Source: Shewanella benthica KT99 (GTDB lineage: Bacteria; Pseudomonadota; Gammaproteobacteria; Enterobacterales; Shewanellaceae). Taken from it: a stretch of DNA of 64,000 bases. The notes under the pieces are model-generated. The model made no database searches. It was not told the origin of the DNA and was given only the letters and a program-made list of their open reading frames with translations. The first letter of the stretch is position 1, and each line of letters opens with the position of its first letter. The position numbers and the translations under genes are program-made. Shown in pieces: positions 26,015 through 35,435 of this stretch. The stretch covers positions 62,001 to 126,000 of the forward strand of contig NZ_ABIC01000002.1 in NCBI RefSeq assembly GCF_000172075.1, written 5' to 3'.

Positions 26015-27865
26015 ATGCCTAAATTACGTTCAGCTACCAGTACCGAAGGTCGTAACATGGCCGGAGCTCGCGCCCTATGGCGTGCCACCGGCGTCAAAGA
26101 TAGTGATTTTGGTAAGCCAATTATTGCGATTTCCAACTCATTCACTCAATTTGTTCCCGGTCATGTGCACCTCAAAGATATGGGCTCGTTAGTGGCTGGC
26201 GCCATCGAAGCCGCGGGTGGTATCGCCAAAGAGTTTAATACCATCGCGGTAGATGACGGTATCGCCATGGGGCATGGCGGCATGCTCTATAGTCTGCCTT
26301 CTCGTGAACTTATTGCCGACAGCGTCGAGTATATGGTCAATGCTCACTGCGCCGATGCCTTGGTGTGTATCTCAAATTGTGACAAGATCACCCCAGGTAT
26401 GCTGATGGCGGCTCTTCGCCTCAATATTCCGGTGATTTTCGTCTCCGGTGGCCCAATGGAAGCGGGTAAGACTAAGCTTTCGGGTAACATCATCAAGCTG
26501 GATCTGGTGGATGCCATGGTGGCGGGTGCGGACGATCGCATATCGGACGAAGACAGCGATAAGATTGAGCGCAGCGCCTGTCCTACCTGTGGTTCATGTT
26601 CCGGCATGTTTACCGCTAACTCGATGAATTGTTTGACCGAAGCCTTAGGTCTGTCTCTGCCGGGTAATGGCTCTATGTTGGCCACTCACGCCGACAGACG
26701 CGAGCTCTTCTTAGAGGCGGGTCGCCGCATCATGGACCTAGCCACCCGTTACTACAAGCATGACGATGAGTCTGCATTGCCACGTAATATCGCTAACTTT
26801 AATGCGTTCGAAAATGCCATGACCCTAGATATCGCCATGGGCGGATCTAGCAACACGGTATTGCACCTGTTAGCCTCGGCTCATGAGGCAAAAGTTGATT
26901 TCACCATGGCCGATATCGACAGGCTGTCCCGCCTGGTGCCTCATCTGTGTAAGATGGCGCCTGCGAGTCCCGAGTATCATATGGAAGACTTGCATCGCGC
27001 CGGTGGCGTGATGGGAATTCTAGGCGAGCTCGACCGAGCCGGTCTCATTCATAACGATGCCTACCATGTGGCAGGTACAAACTTGAAAGAGGTACTGGCC
27101 AAATGGGACATCGCCCAGAGTAAAGATGAGGCGGTACATAAGTTCTTCACGGCGGGACCTGCGGGCATCCCAACCACTCGAGCCTTCAGCCAAGATTGTC
27201 GCTGGGATAGTGTCGATGATGATCGTGAAGGCGGTTGTATCCGTAAGCGTGAATTTGCTTTTAGTCAGGAAGGCGGCCTAGCGGTGCTTTCCGGTAACAT
27301 AGCCATCGATGGTTGTATCGTCAAAACTGCGGGCGTAGATGAAGATAATTATACTTTCGTCGGCTCGGCCCGTGTGTTCGAGAGTCAGGATGATGCCGTT
27401 GCCGCTATCTTGGGCGGTAAAGTGGTTGCCGGTGATGTGGTGGTCATTCGCTACGAAGGCCCTAAAGGTGGTCCGGGGATGCAGGAGATGCTTTATCCGA
27501 CCAGTTACCTTAAGTCTCGGGGGCTGGGTAAGGCTTGTGCGCTTATCACAGATGGTCGTTTCTCTGGTGGTACTTCCGGTCTGTCTATCGGCCATGTTTC
27601 GCCAGAAGCGGCGGCTGGTGGCACCATAGCTCTGGTTGAGACCGGTGACAGAATCGAGATCGATATTCCGGCGCGCTCGATCAAACTCGCCATCAGCGAC
27701 AGTGAATTAGCGGCTCGTCGCACTGCAATGGAAGGGCGTGGTAAGCAAGCCTGGAAACCTGTGGATCGTCAACGCTCCGTTTCTCTGGCACTCAAGGCCT
27801 ATGCCTTGCTCGCGACCAGTGCCGATAAAGGCGCGGTGAGAGATGTCACCATGTTGGAGGATTAA
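26015..27865 (+). CDS. ilvD: Dihydroxy-acid dehydratase
   Basis: A 616-residue iron-sulfur dehydratase (same length as E. coli IlvD) that converts dihydroxy acids to 2-keto acids for valine and isoleucine. Cluster and active-site signatures are visible: [40 protein letters not shown] and, near the end, [20 protein letters not shown]. The frame is intact. IlvA begins one base after its stop, so the two are translationally linked. The oxygen-sensitive cluster type cannot be told from sequence alone. Confidence 0.98.
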   Translation: MPKLRSATSTEGRNMAGARALWRATGVKDSDFGKPIIAISNSFTQFVPGHVHLKDMGSLVAGAIEAAGGIAKEFNTIAVDDGIAMGHGGMLYSLPSRELIADSVEYMVNAHCADALVCISNCDKITPGMLMAALRLNIPVIFVSGGPMEAGKTKLSGNIIKLDLVDAMVAGADDRISDEDSDKIERSACPTCGSCSGMFTANSMNCLTEALGLSLPGNGSMLATHADRRELFLEAGRRIMDLATRYYKHDDESALPRNIANFNAFENAMTLDIAMGGSSNTVLHLLASAHEAKVDFTMADIDRLSRLVPHLCKMAPASPEYHMEDLHRAGGVMGILGELDRAGLIHNDAYHVAGTNLKEVLAKWDIAQSKDEAVHKFFTAGPAGIPTTRAFSQDCRWDSVDDDREGGCIRKREFAFSQEGGLAVLSGNIAIDGCIVKTAGVDEDNYTFVGSARVFESQDDAVAAILGGKVVAGDVVVIRYEGPKGGPGMQEMLYPTSYLKSRGLGKACALITDGRFSGGTSGLSIGHVSPEAAAGGTIALVETGDRIEIDIPARSIKLAISDSELAARRTAMEGRGKQAWKPVDRQRSVSLALKAYALLATSADKGAVRDVTMLED

Positions 27866-27866
27866 T

Positions 27867-29417
27867 ATGTTGGCATTAGCCTCAAAATCTAAGTTAGATC
27901 TGGCCCACTATTATCTGCAGAAGATCTTATTGTCTTCTGTCTATGATGTGGCCAAAGTCACGCCACTCTCTAGTTTGAATAAGCTGTCGGCCCGCCTGGG
28001 CTGTCAGGTGTTCCTCAAGCGCGAAGATATGCAACCCGTGCACTCCTTCAAGCTGCGTGGTGCCTATAACAAGATATCCCAACTCACAGCCGATGAGTGT
28101 CACCGTGGTGTGGTGTGTGCCTCTGCGGGCAATCATGCTCAGGGTGTGGCCATGTCGGCTGCTGCGCTTGGTATCAGCGCGGTGATCGTGATGCCGGAAA
28201 CGACTCCGGATATCAAGGTCGATGCGGTCAGGCGTCTCGGCGGTGAGGTGGTACTTCACGGTCAGGGGTTCGATCAGGCTAATACCTACGCTCAGGAACT
28301 TGCGGCTGCAGATGGTCGCGTCTACGTGGCGCCATTCGATGATGAGGCTGTGATTGCTGGGCAAGGCACCATAGCCCAGGAGATGCTGCAGCAACAGAGG
28401 GACTTAGAAATAGTCTTTGTTCCCGTGGGCGGTGGCGGCCTGATCGCCGGCATTGCCGCGTTTTATAAGGCTGTGATGCCTGAGGTTAAAATTATCGGCG
28501 TCGAGCCGGAAGATTCTGCCTGTTTAAAGGCGGCATTAGCGGCCGATGAGCGGGTTATTTTACCTCAGGTCGGCTTGTTTGCCGATGGCGTCGCGGTTAA
28601 ACAGATTGGCGCCGAGCCATTCAGGCTTGCCCGGGAATATGTCGATGATGTGATCACCGTTAGCTCGGATGAGATCTGCGCCGCGGTGAAAGATATCTTC
28701 GAAGATACTCGCGCCATAGCCGAGCCAGCCGGAGCCCTGGCACTGGCGGGCTTGAAGAAGTATATGGGTGATGCGGGTAAAGGCGAGAAGGTGGCCGCCA
28801 TTCTCAGTGGCGCTAATGTGAACTTTCATAGCCTGAGATATATCTCCGAGCGCTGTGAGCTTGGGGAGAAAAAAGAGGCCGTTTTGGCGGTTAAAGTCCC
28901 CGAACGTCCGGGTGTCTTCCTGCGCTTCTGTGAGTTGCTAGACAAGCGTGTGATGACTGAGTTTAATTATCGCTTCAGTAGTCGGGATAAGGCGGTAGTT
29001 TTCGCCGGGATCCGTCTAACCGAAGGCCAGAGCGAGCTGGATAAGATCATTGCAAGATTGGAGGATGATGGCTTCGAGGTGCAAGATCTCTCCCATGATG
29101 AGACGGCGAAATTACATGTGCGCTATATGGTGGGCGGCCATCCGCCGGAGAAGCTCGATGAGCGCCTGTTCAGCTTCGAGTTTCCCGAGCATCCCGGCGC
29201 CCTGTTTAAGTTTCTGACGACCCTGCAGAGTAAGTGGAATATCAGCCTGTTTCATTATCGCAACCATGGCGCCGCCTTCGGTCGCGTCTTGGCTGGCTTC
29301 GAGGTTCCCGAGTCCGATAACCTGGCATTTCAGCAGTTCTTAACCGAGCTGGGCTTCGTCTATCATGAAGAGACCCAGAGTCCGGCTTATAAGCTCTTCT
29401 TAGGTAACAGAGACTAA
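27867..29417 (+). CDS. ilvA: Threonine deaminase, biosynthetic
   Basis: A 516-residue PLP enzyme (E. coli 514) converting threonine to 2-oxobutyrate, the entry to isoleucine synthesis. The catalytic domain holds the PLP lysine in HSFKLRGAYNKISQL, the ASAGNHAQGVAMSAAALG loop and the phosphate-binding VGGGGLIAG. Two C-terminal ACT-like regulatory domains (about residues 330-420 and 425-515) identify the isoleucine-inhibited biosynthetic form rather than the short catabolic TdcB. The GGAGG site lies in the end of ilvD, 1 base before the start. It is the last gene of the operon. Confidence 0.97.
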   Translation: MLALASKSKLDLAHYYLQKILLSSVYDVAKVTPLSSLNKLSARLGCQVFLKREDMQPVHSFKLRGAYNKISQLTADECHRGVVCASAGNHAQGVAMSAAALGISAVIVMPETTPDIKVDAVRRLGGEVVLHGQGFDQANTYAQELAAADGRVYVAPFDDEAVIAGQGTIAQEMLQQQRDLEIVFVPVGGGGLIAGIAAFYKAVMPEVKIIGVEPEDSACLKAALAADERVILPQVGLFADGVAVKQIGAEPFRLAREYVDDVITVSSDEICAAVKDIFEDTRAIAEPAGALALAGLKKYMGDAGKGEKVAAILSGANVNFHSLRYISERCELGEKKEAVLAVKVPERPGVFLRFCELLDKRVMTEFNYRFSSRDKAVVFAGIRLTEGQSELDKIIARLEDDGFEVQDLSHDETAKLHVRYMVGGHPPEKLDERLFSFEFPEHPGALFKFLTTLQSKWNISLFHYRNHGAAFGRVLAGFEVPESDNLAFQQFLTELGFVYHEETQSPAYKLFLGNRD

Positions 29418-29426
29418 GAAAAACTG

Positions 29427-29449
29427 AGGGCGCATATGCGTCCTTTTTT
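29427..29449 (+). terminator. Terminator of ilvGMEDA
   Basis: AGGGCGCAT pairs with ATGCGTCCT (one G-T pair), followed by T residues. It starts 10 bases after the ilvA stop codon. Confidence 0.7.
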
Positions 29450-29459
29450 ATGTTATCTT

Positions 29460-30416
29460 TTAAACGCCGGTTTGAATTTGGCCATCAAGCATTAGTCTTG
29501 AGTCCACTTTATCCGTTTGTGTATCGAAGAAGGCGGGTGCATTTAGGCCTTGTAGTTGCTCAACAATGTTCATCTGACTGATAACAGCATCATGCTCGAT
29601 GCCTTTTCCTAGTACATAATTCAGCTTGGCTAAAGCATACTCCATGGTTGAACCAAGATAAGCATCGTTAGATATATCGCTGTTTTGTTGCAACAGCTCG
29701 GCGACAACTTTGTCTTGCCCGTGAAAAGCCGCGACATCAATCAATAACAGCTTTTCTCTGCGATTACTCCCAGAGCCAAGTAGTTGGCTCACATCATCTA
29801 ATTTTTTTATCGATCTAATTAATACTTTTTGAGGTATCCCTTCTTGTGTTATTAACCACGCGACATCGTCGATGCTTAACTCTGTTGTTGCTATAAGCTG
29901 TAATGCAGCTTTATCAGTCAAATTGGCAATGTTTTCTAAGGCTGGTGTGGGTACTCGTGTTGTTATCTTGAAATATTCAGGTAGGTCAGGAAGCGCATTG
30001 ATTAACTTTTCCATAAGGCTTGCATTTTTAAGATCAAATTTTGAATGTTGTTTTAATTGTTTAGCGCGCCAGCTGGCGGCGAAATTCGAGTTTGAGAAGT
30101 GGTCAATTGCCGATGTGATGTCATCAATCGAGTATCCGTCATTGAGGTATTTACTCCAATCTTGGGAGCGACCAAAGTTATTCGATTTAGCATGGTTTTT
30201 TTCAATGAGCTGCTTGCACTGCTGATAACTGGTGATGGATAGGTTGGTAGCATGAGTATCCATCTCTTCTGATGCATTAACTGTGTTGGCCACAGTATCA
30301 ATATCGATCACACTAGGCTGAGCCGGCATTTTTTGAGGGGTAGGCCATAAAAAATAAAATACAATAGCCACAATTATGGTGACCATTGTGATGAGCTGGG
30401 TACGTTTTTCTTTCAC
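29460..30416 (-). CDS. Membrane-anchored protein of unknown function
   Basis: A 318-residue protein with one N-terminal membrane anchor (LITMVTIIVAIVFYFLWPTP), so most of it should lie in the periplasm. It is polar, Asn/Ser/Gln-rich and predicted mostly helical. The stretch RREKLLLIDVAAFHGQDKVV followed by AELLQQNSDISNDAY resembles an ankyrin-type repeat pair, but I cannot assign the whole. The gene converges on ilvA, separated by the ilv terminator. It shows no broken frame. Confidence 0.65.
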   Translation of the reverse strand: MKEKRTQLITMVTIIVAIVFYFLWPTPQKMPAQPSVIDIDTVANTVNASEEMDTHATNLSITSYQQCKQLIEKNHAKSNNFGRSQDWSKYLNDGYSIDDITSAIDHFSNSNFAASWRAKQLKQHSKFDLKNASLMEKLINALPDLPEYFKITTRVPTPALENIANLTDKAALQLIATTELSIDDVAWLITQEGIPQKVLIRSIKKLDDVSQLLGSGSNRREKLLLIDVAAFHGQDKVVAELLQQNSDISNDAYLGSTMEYALAKLNYVLGKGIEHDAVISQMNIVEQLQGLNAPAFFDTQTDKVDSRLMLDGQIQTGV

Positions 30417-30483
30417 TTAGTTTCTTCCCTAAAGCTGAGTGAAATTAATTGAGGTATTATCTCTTGTTAGTCATTGATAAGAG

Positions 30484-30513
30484 AATGATAGCTGACCTGT
30501 ATCAGCTATCATT
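30484..30513. other. Perfect 12-bp inverted repeat upstream of the hypothetical gene
   Basis: AATGATAGCTGA is followed after six bases by its exact reverse complement TCAGCTATCATT. There is no T-run, so it is not a canonical terminator. It sits about 70 bases upstream of the minus-strand hypothetical gene and could be an operator or mRNA-leader hairpin. Confidence 0.6.
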
Positions 30514-30585
30514 ATGAGTTTACAGACTTTAATAATCATGTGGAAATATTTTTACAGCTCATAATTACACTTGATATCCTTAGCC

Positions 30586-30897
30586 CTATAAAGCTAGGCC
30601 TATGGTCAATGAGAAGAATGTCTGTCCCAGAGCTCCGACGAGCACGTCGCCATCCCAGATTTGTGAGAAGCCGAATATCTCCGCTATTGGTGCTAGAGCG
30701 AAGCTGACAAACCAGCCGGATAATATGGTGTAGAAGGTGCAGATAAGGGTTGCGGTAACGATAGATATGAAGCCAATCAGGAGCGGCTTATCGGGCCCGT
30801 TGCTATGTTGCCCATGATGAAGCCTAGTCTTGAGCTGAAATGCTTGCTGTCTGTGGAACTCATGCTTATCTCTCACTTTTTGATGAGGGCGCATCAT
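30586..30897 (-). pseudogene. Fragment of a sodium:neurotransmitter symporter-type transporter
   Basis: A 103-residue frame with a charged, His-rich start (HQKVRDKHEFHRQQAFQLKT) and two hydrophobic helices. The second part, GALGQTFFSLTIGLAL, matches the sixth-helix motif of NSS transporters (ALGQAFFSLSLGMG), and FISIVTATLICTFYTILSGW resembles the third helix. NSS proteins have about 450 residues, so this is a piece with an internal deletion, ending abruptly. Family call is tentative. Confidence 0.45.
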
Positions 30898-31077
30898 AGT
30901 CTTTTATTTTAGCGGGTCAATAGAGGTTTATATCAATAAGTTTATCATTTTTGATTGTATATTCTGCCAGTAGTTCAATACTTGGTGATTTCATTCGATT
31001 TTATTGGTTTTTGTGAAATAATATTACTGCGAATTTGTTTGTGCCGTGAGATACGCAAGAATATTGCGTATGCAACT

Positions 31078-31385
31078 TTAGATTTGCTTTTCTCTTCTGC
31101 GGCACTCGTCTGGTTGAAATCGACCAGATGGAAAGGAAAATCCTATCTCGTGTTGCCAATGTTGATCTAGCCAGACCGCATTAGGGCGGGCCTCGTTGAA
31201 GAAAGGCTTAAGGAAATGGTTGAGTCCGAGTGTGGTACACATACTCAGTGAGATAGCGAGAAACAGACTAAAAAATCTTGAACACTCCAGTCTCCGATAG
31301 CTAAGGAGTAATACTAATAGCACGGTCGCTACGCCATAGGGAGCCGTTCCGGTCGAAGTGATCCAAAATAGTGTTAGCTAGATAA
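31078..31385 (-). pseudogene. Remnant of a PgpB-type PAP2 phosphatase
   Basis: The minus strand reads LTLFWITSTGTAPYGVATVL, then LVLLLSYRRLECSRF and NHFLKPFFNEARPNAVWLDQ, then HWQHEIGFSFPSGR. This is the start of a PAP2 (phosphatidylglycerophosphatase B-like) protein with the K-x6-RP motif and the PSGH motif, in which the His is now Arg. The loop between the two motifs is shortened compared with PgpB, and nothing of the rest (the SRxxxxxHxxxD motif) follows. It is decayed. Confidence 0.65.
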
Positions 31386-31455
31386 TTTATTCAGTTTAGA
31401 TGAAATAGCGATTCCGATTTAAGGGTCTATTGCTGCATCTGAATTGGAGATTGAA

Positions 31456-32292
31456 ATGTTTGAGATTAAATCTATACCTGCGTTAGCCGTTGCACGCGTG
31501 TTACTGGGGCTCTTCCTACTGACGACAGCAATGAATCGATTTACGGCCTTAGATGTCGGCTATTTTTCTAAACAACTCGCGGCCATAGACTTGCCTGATT
31601 TCCCTTGGCTATCGGCTTTGTTAGGCGTCATGCCGCTCATAGTGGTCGCTGCATTAATCTTTCCTAAGCATAAATTAAGTCATGCAGTCCTCTATCTCCA
31701 TTCGCTAATGGCCTTGATACTTATGCTGATGTTATTCACCCATCCGGTTTGGCTCGATAGTCTGGGTGGTTTCCCGGCTATCGGTGCCGGACAGGGATTG
31801 ATTAAGTATCTGGCCATCGTCGGCGTCTGTGCTTTTATTGCCTCTCATTACGCCGGTCATCAAAAGTTAAATCACTTCTCACTTAAGGTTATCTGGGCCG
31901 GAGTGGTATTGGTGATGTTGTGGATTGGCGGCATGAAGTTTACTCAGTTCGAAGCCGATGGTATCGAGAGGTTGATGGCAACGAGCCCATTCTTCAGCTG
32001 GATTTACGATCTTTTTAGTGTACTTCATGGCTCATACTTTATCGGAGTGGTTGAGTTGCTCGCGGTCTTTGGTCTTATTATCGGTGGTAAATATGCCTGG
32101 GACAGGACATTGGGCTTAGCGGTCGCGGCATTGACATTTCTGGCGACACAGACCTTACCCGCCTATGAGATGAGCCAAGGTGTTCCTCTATTGACCGGAA
32201 GTGGTCAGTTTATCGTGAAGGATCTGGTCTTGCTGGCAGGATGTATATTACTATTCGTCAATAATAAATCTGCAGCTAAACAGTTTAGATAA
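31456..32292 (+). CDS. DUF417 (YkgB/RclC-like) inner-membrane protein
   Basis: A 278-residue polytopic membrane protein with about seven to eight helices. The WIGGMKFTQFEADGIERLMA segment followed by TSPFFSWIYD is the hallmark of DUF417, the family of RclC in the E. coli reactive-chlorine resistance operon. Its N-terminal extra helices make it longer than the usual 190-200 residues. A TTG 12 bases upstream is in frame, but the ATG with GGAG before it is preferred. It ends in its own terminator; the biochemical role is unknown. Confidence 0.8.
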   Translation: MFEIKSIPALAVARVLLGLFLLTTAMNRFTALDVGYFSKQLAAIDLPDFPWLSALLGVMPLIVVAALIFPKHKLSHAVLYLHSLMALILMLMLFTHPVWLDSLGGFPAIGAGQGLIKYLAIVGVCAFIASHYAGHQKLNHFSLKVIWAGVVLVMLWIGGMKFTQFEADGIERLMATSPFFSWIYDLFSVLHGSYFIGVVELLAVFGLIIGGKYAWDRTLGLAVAALTFLATQTLPAYEMSQGVPLLTGSGQFIVKDLVLLAGCILLFVNNKSAAKQFR

Positions 32293-32307
32293 AAGCCAGG
32301 CAATAAA

Positions 32308-32329
32308 AAGAGCGCGTAAGCGCTCTTGA
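32308..32329 (+). terminator. Hairpin terminator after the DUF417 gene
   Basis: A perfect 8-bp stem (AAGAGCGC / GCGCTCTT) with loop GTAA, 16 bases after the stop codon. The A tract on the left would also give a U-run for the minus-strand ubiK gene that converges here. Confidence 0.75.
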
Positions 32330-32368
32330 TTTGTGTCATGTCTTATATCGATTGATATAAGGTTAAGC

Positions 32369-32629
32369 TTATTCGCTGTCACTCTGGTTGAGTCGCTTCT
32401 CTAGTGTGTTGACCTGCGCCTGTAGGGCTTCGAGCTTTTCACGGGTCTTGAGTAAAACATGCTGCTGCACTTCAAACTCTTCATGGGATACCACATCCAA
32501 CTTCATCAATTGGTTTTGCAGGATCTGTTTACTCTTATCTTCAAATTCACCGGCGAATTGCTTTAGACCGCTAGGCAGGCTTTCGGCTAATTGCTTGGCA
32601 ACTTCTTCAATTTTCTTTGGATTGAACAT
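32369..32629 (-). CDS. ubiK: Ubiquinone biosynthesis accessory factor UbiK
   Basis: An 86-residue BMFP/YqiC-family protein. It begins MFNPKKIEEVAKQLAESLPS and has the family core LDVVSHEEFEVQQHVLLKTR, then a C-terminal coiled coil (EKLEALQAQVNTLEKRLNQS) that forms trimers. UbiK associates with UbiJ and lipids in the soluble ubiquinone synthesis complex. It forms a single-gene unit converging on the DUF417 gene. Confidence 0.93.
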   Translation of the reverse strand: MFNPKKIEEVAKQLAESLPSGLKQFAGEFEDKSKQILQNQLMKLDVVSHEEFEVQQHVLLKTREKLEALQAQVNTLEKRLNQSDSE

Positions 32630-32776
32630 TATCTATGGTCCGCCGTTGGCTAATGATTTTAATACGAGTTCTTTTAATATTAGCTGGATTGTACCTGAGC
32701 ATACCCGCTATTGGAAAATAAAAAGACCTGAATTCACTATTCAGGCCTTAGTGTTATAAAACTTAAAACTTAAAAC

Positions 32777-33203
32777 TTAGACTTTCAGTGTATCGAGTGA
32801 ATGAGTTGAACAGGTAATGGTTTGCCAGCATAAATTACAGACAAGCTCTAGCTCTGCCTTATCGTATTTTAATTGACCACGACGTATGCTGCGTCCGAGA
32901 GCAACGGCGGGCTCCAGAGAAATGGCATAGAGAGCCTTGTTTTTCAGGGAGTGAAACAGGCCTTGAGCCTTACCTTCTTCGAAGAACATATGTAGCAGCG
33001 CCAAAAGTTGTTTTTTCGAACGTCTGATGGGGATCTGAGTCTATGCCCTGCAGATGAATATACTGCTCGTAGCTGAGATTTGTCTGTGTGCGCTGACGAC
33101 CAAAATCGACAATATTAAACCAGATGCGCTTGAATCTTTGCTCCAGCGTGCCTACACGGCTGTCTTTTAAGATATGGCTGGCGGCGACACCCGCTTCATT
33201 CAC
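32777..33203 (-). pseudogene. TetR-family regulator, frameshifted and truncated
   Basis: Two overlapping minus-strand frames form one TetR-like protein. The first reads MNEAGVAASHILKDSRVGTL, then EQRFKRIWFNIVDFGRQRTQ up to FEKTTFGA; the second continues LLHMFFEEGKAQGLFHSLKN and ends ELELVCNLCWQTIT. The break is around 32990-33004. The DNA-binding domain is reduced to N-E-A-G-V-A-A, so most of the helix-turn-helix is deleted. It should be inactive. Confidence 0.7.
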
Positions 33204-33352
33204 ATATTCTATGTCAGGGGATTACCTAGCCTAATTCTCAATGTGTAAATAATTAAACTGGCGAAGAAATATAAATTGTCAGATTGAAACGTGAGAGTTT
33301 CTGGTATGATCGCCTGCTCAAAACCCCTTTTAATCTTGGTAAAAGTAACCCC

Positions 33353-35365
33353 ATGAAGCTAAACCCCAGACAAGATGAAGCCGTACATTATGTATCCGGC
33401 CCCTGCCTAGTACTTGCGGGGGCGGGTAGTGGTAAGACTCGAGTGATCATCAACAAGATTGCTCATCTGGTACAAAACTGTGGTTACAAGGCTAAGACCA
33501 TCGCGGCGGTGACCTTTACCAATAAGGCTGCACGTGAGATGAAGGAGCGTGTAGCGAAATCCATGGGGCGTAAAGAGGCACGCGGCTTATGGATCTCGAC
33601 ATTTCATACTCTGGGCTTGGAGATTATCAAGAGGGAGCATAAGGTCGTTGGCCTCAAAGCGGGTTTTTCCCTGTTCGATGATCAAGATACCTTGGCCCTG
33701 CTCAAAGACCTCACCGAAGATGAGCTCGATGGAGACAAGGATCTACTCAGATCCTTGATGTCGACGATTTCCAATTGGAAAGGCGACCTGGTGATCCCAA
33801 CACAGGCGGTGAAGATAGCTAAGGATGAACAATCACAACTGTTTGCCGCTCTCTACGTAAGATATGCCCAGCATATGAAGGCCTACAATGCCCTGGATTT
33901 TGATGATCTGATTTTAATTCCGACACTCATACTCAGGCACAATGCAGAAGTGAGAACGCGCTGGCAGACCCGTATTCAATATCTGCTGGTGGATGAGTAT
34001 CAAGATACCAATACCAGCCAATATGAGTTGGTGAAGCTTCTGGTGGGAGACAGAGCCCGTTTCACCGTGGTGGGCGACGATGATCAATCTATCTATTCAT
34101 GGCGAGGGGCGAAGCCACAGAACCTAGTGTTATTGGGTAAAGACTTTCCCACTCTGCGTTTGATTAAGCTAGAGCAGAACTATCGCTCTAGCCAAAGGAT
34201 CTTAAAAGCCGCCAATATTCTTATCGCTAATAACCCTCATGTATACGAGAAGACACTGTTTAGTGAGCTTCCCTATGGTGAGCCGCTACGGGTATTGATC
34301 GCCGCTAACGAGGAGCAGGAGGCGGAGCGGGTCATTGCCGAGATGATACGTCACAAGTTTATGGGCAAAACCCAATTTGGCGATTATGCGATTCTCTATC
34401 GGGGCAATCATCAATCTCGCCTGCTGGAGCGGGCGCTGATGACGAACCGCATCCCCTACAAACTCAGTGGTGGCACCTCATTCTTCGGCAGGGCAGAGAT
34501 CAAAGATATCATGGCCTATCTCAGGCTAGTGGTTAACCCTGATGATGATAATGCCTTCCTGCGTGTGGTGAATCTGCCTAAACGTGGAATAGGCCCATCA
34601 ACTCTGGAGCGTTTAGGCACGTTTGCCAATGAACGACAGATTTCTATGTTTGACGCCAGCTTCGATCCTGAGTTGAATCATCATCTGCCCTCAGCGGCCA
34701 TGGCTTCTCTCTACAAGTTCGGCAAGTTTATTGTCGATACCGGTGAAACTGTGACTCGGGGGGAGCCCATCGAGGCCATCAAGCACCTGATCCGCAATAT
34801 CAATTATGATGACTATCTCTACGAGACCAGTACCAGTTCCAAGGCGGCGGAGATGAGGATGAAAAACATCTCCGAGTTGTATCGCTGGGTCACTGAGATG
34901 CTCGAGGGAGATGAACTTGACGAAGGCATGACCTTACCTGAGGTGGTTACCCGATTAACCTTGCGTGACATGATGGAGCGTAACAGTGAGGATGAGAATG
35001 GTGATCAGGTTCAGTTGATGACGCTGCACGCCTCTAAAGGCCTGGAGTTCCCTTACGTGTTTATGGTGGGCACCGAAGAGAGAATATTACCCCACCAAAG
35101 CAGCATAGATGAGGGTAATGTCGATGAGGAACGTCGTCTGGCCTATGTTGGCATCACCCGAGCGCAACAACAGCTCTGGTTTGTAGTTTGTCGTGAACGT
35201 CGTCAGTTCGGTGAGACTCTTCGCTGTGAGCCGAGTCGTTTTTTGTTGGAACTCCCTCAGGATGATCTCATCTGGGAAAATCGTAAACAAGTGCAGAGCG
35301 AGAATCAGAGGCAGGCAACCAGCAAGTCTAATATCGCTAACTTGAGAGATATGTTTAAAAAATAG
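33353..35365 (+). CDS. rep: ATP-dependent DNA helicase Rep
   Basis: A 670-residue superfamily 1A 3'-to-5' helicase (E. coli Rep 673) that helps replication forks pass bound proteins. Motifs: LNPRQDEAV, Walker [79 protein letters not shown] and [13 protein letters not shown]. It starts [16 protein letters not shown] like Rep and lacks the long UvrD C-terminal tail, so it is not a second UvrD. An ATG 69 bases upstream adds a non-homologous leader and is not used. Confidence 0.96.
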   Translation: MKLNPRQDEAVHYVSGPCLVLAGAGSGKTRVIINKIAHLVQNCGYKAKTIAAVTFTNKAAREMKERVAKSMGRKEARGLWISTFHTLGLEIIKREHKVVGLKAGFSLFDDQDTLALLKDLTEDELDGDKDLLRSLMSTISNWKGDLVIPTQAVKIAKDEQSQLFAALYVRYAQHMKAYNALDFDDLILIPTLILRHNAEVRTRWQTRIQYLLVDEYQDTNTSQYELVKLLVGDRARFTVVGDDDQSIYSWRGAKPQNLVLLGKDFPTLRLIKLEQNYRSSQRILKAANILIANNPHVYEKTLFSELPYGEPLRVLIAANEEQEAERVIAEMIRHKFMGKTQFGDYAILYRGNHQSRLLERALMTNRIPYKLSGGTSFFGRAEIKDIMAYLRLVVNPDDDNAFLRVVNLPKRGIGPSTLERLGTFANERQISMFDASFDPELNHHLPSAAMASLYKFGKFIVDTGETVTRGEPIEAIKHLIRNINYDDYLYETSTSSKAAEMRMKNISELYRWVTEMLEGDELDEGMTLPEVVTRLTLRDMMERNSEDENGDQVQLMTLHASKGLEFPYVFMVGTEERILPHQSSIDEGNVDEERRLAYVGITRAQQQLWFVVCRERRQFGETLRCEPSRFLLELPQDDLIWENRKQVQSENQRQATSKSNIANLRDMFKK

Positions 35366-35435
35366 CCCTTAGATAAACGATATTATGCATTATGGCTGGA
35401 AATAAGATCGAGTTATTATGTTTAACGACATAGAG

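Noticed and set aside
27927..28394. Long minus-strand frame within ilvA
   Set aside because: It is a shadow of a strongly conserved gene; it has no ribosome site and an implausible His/Arg-rich composition.
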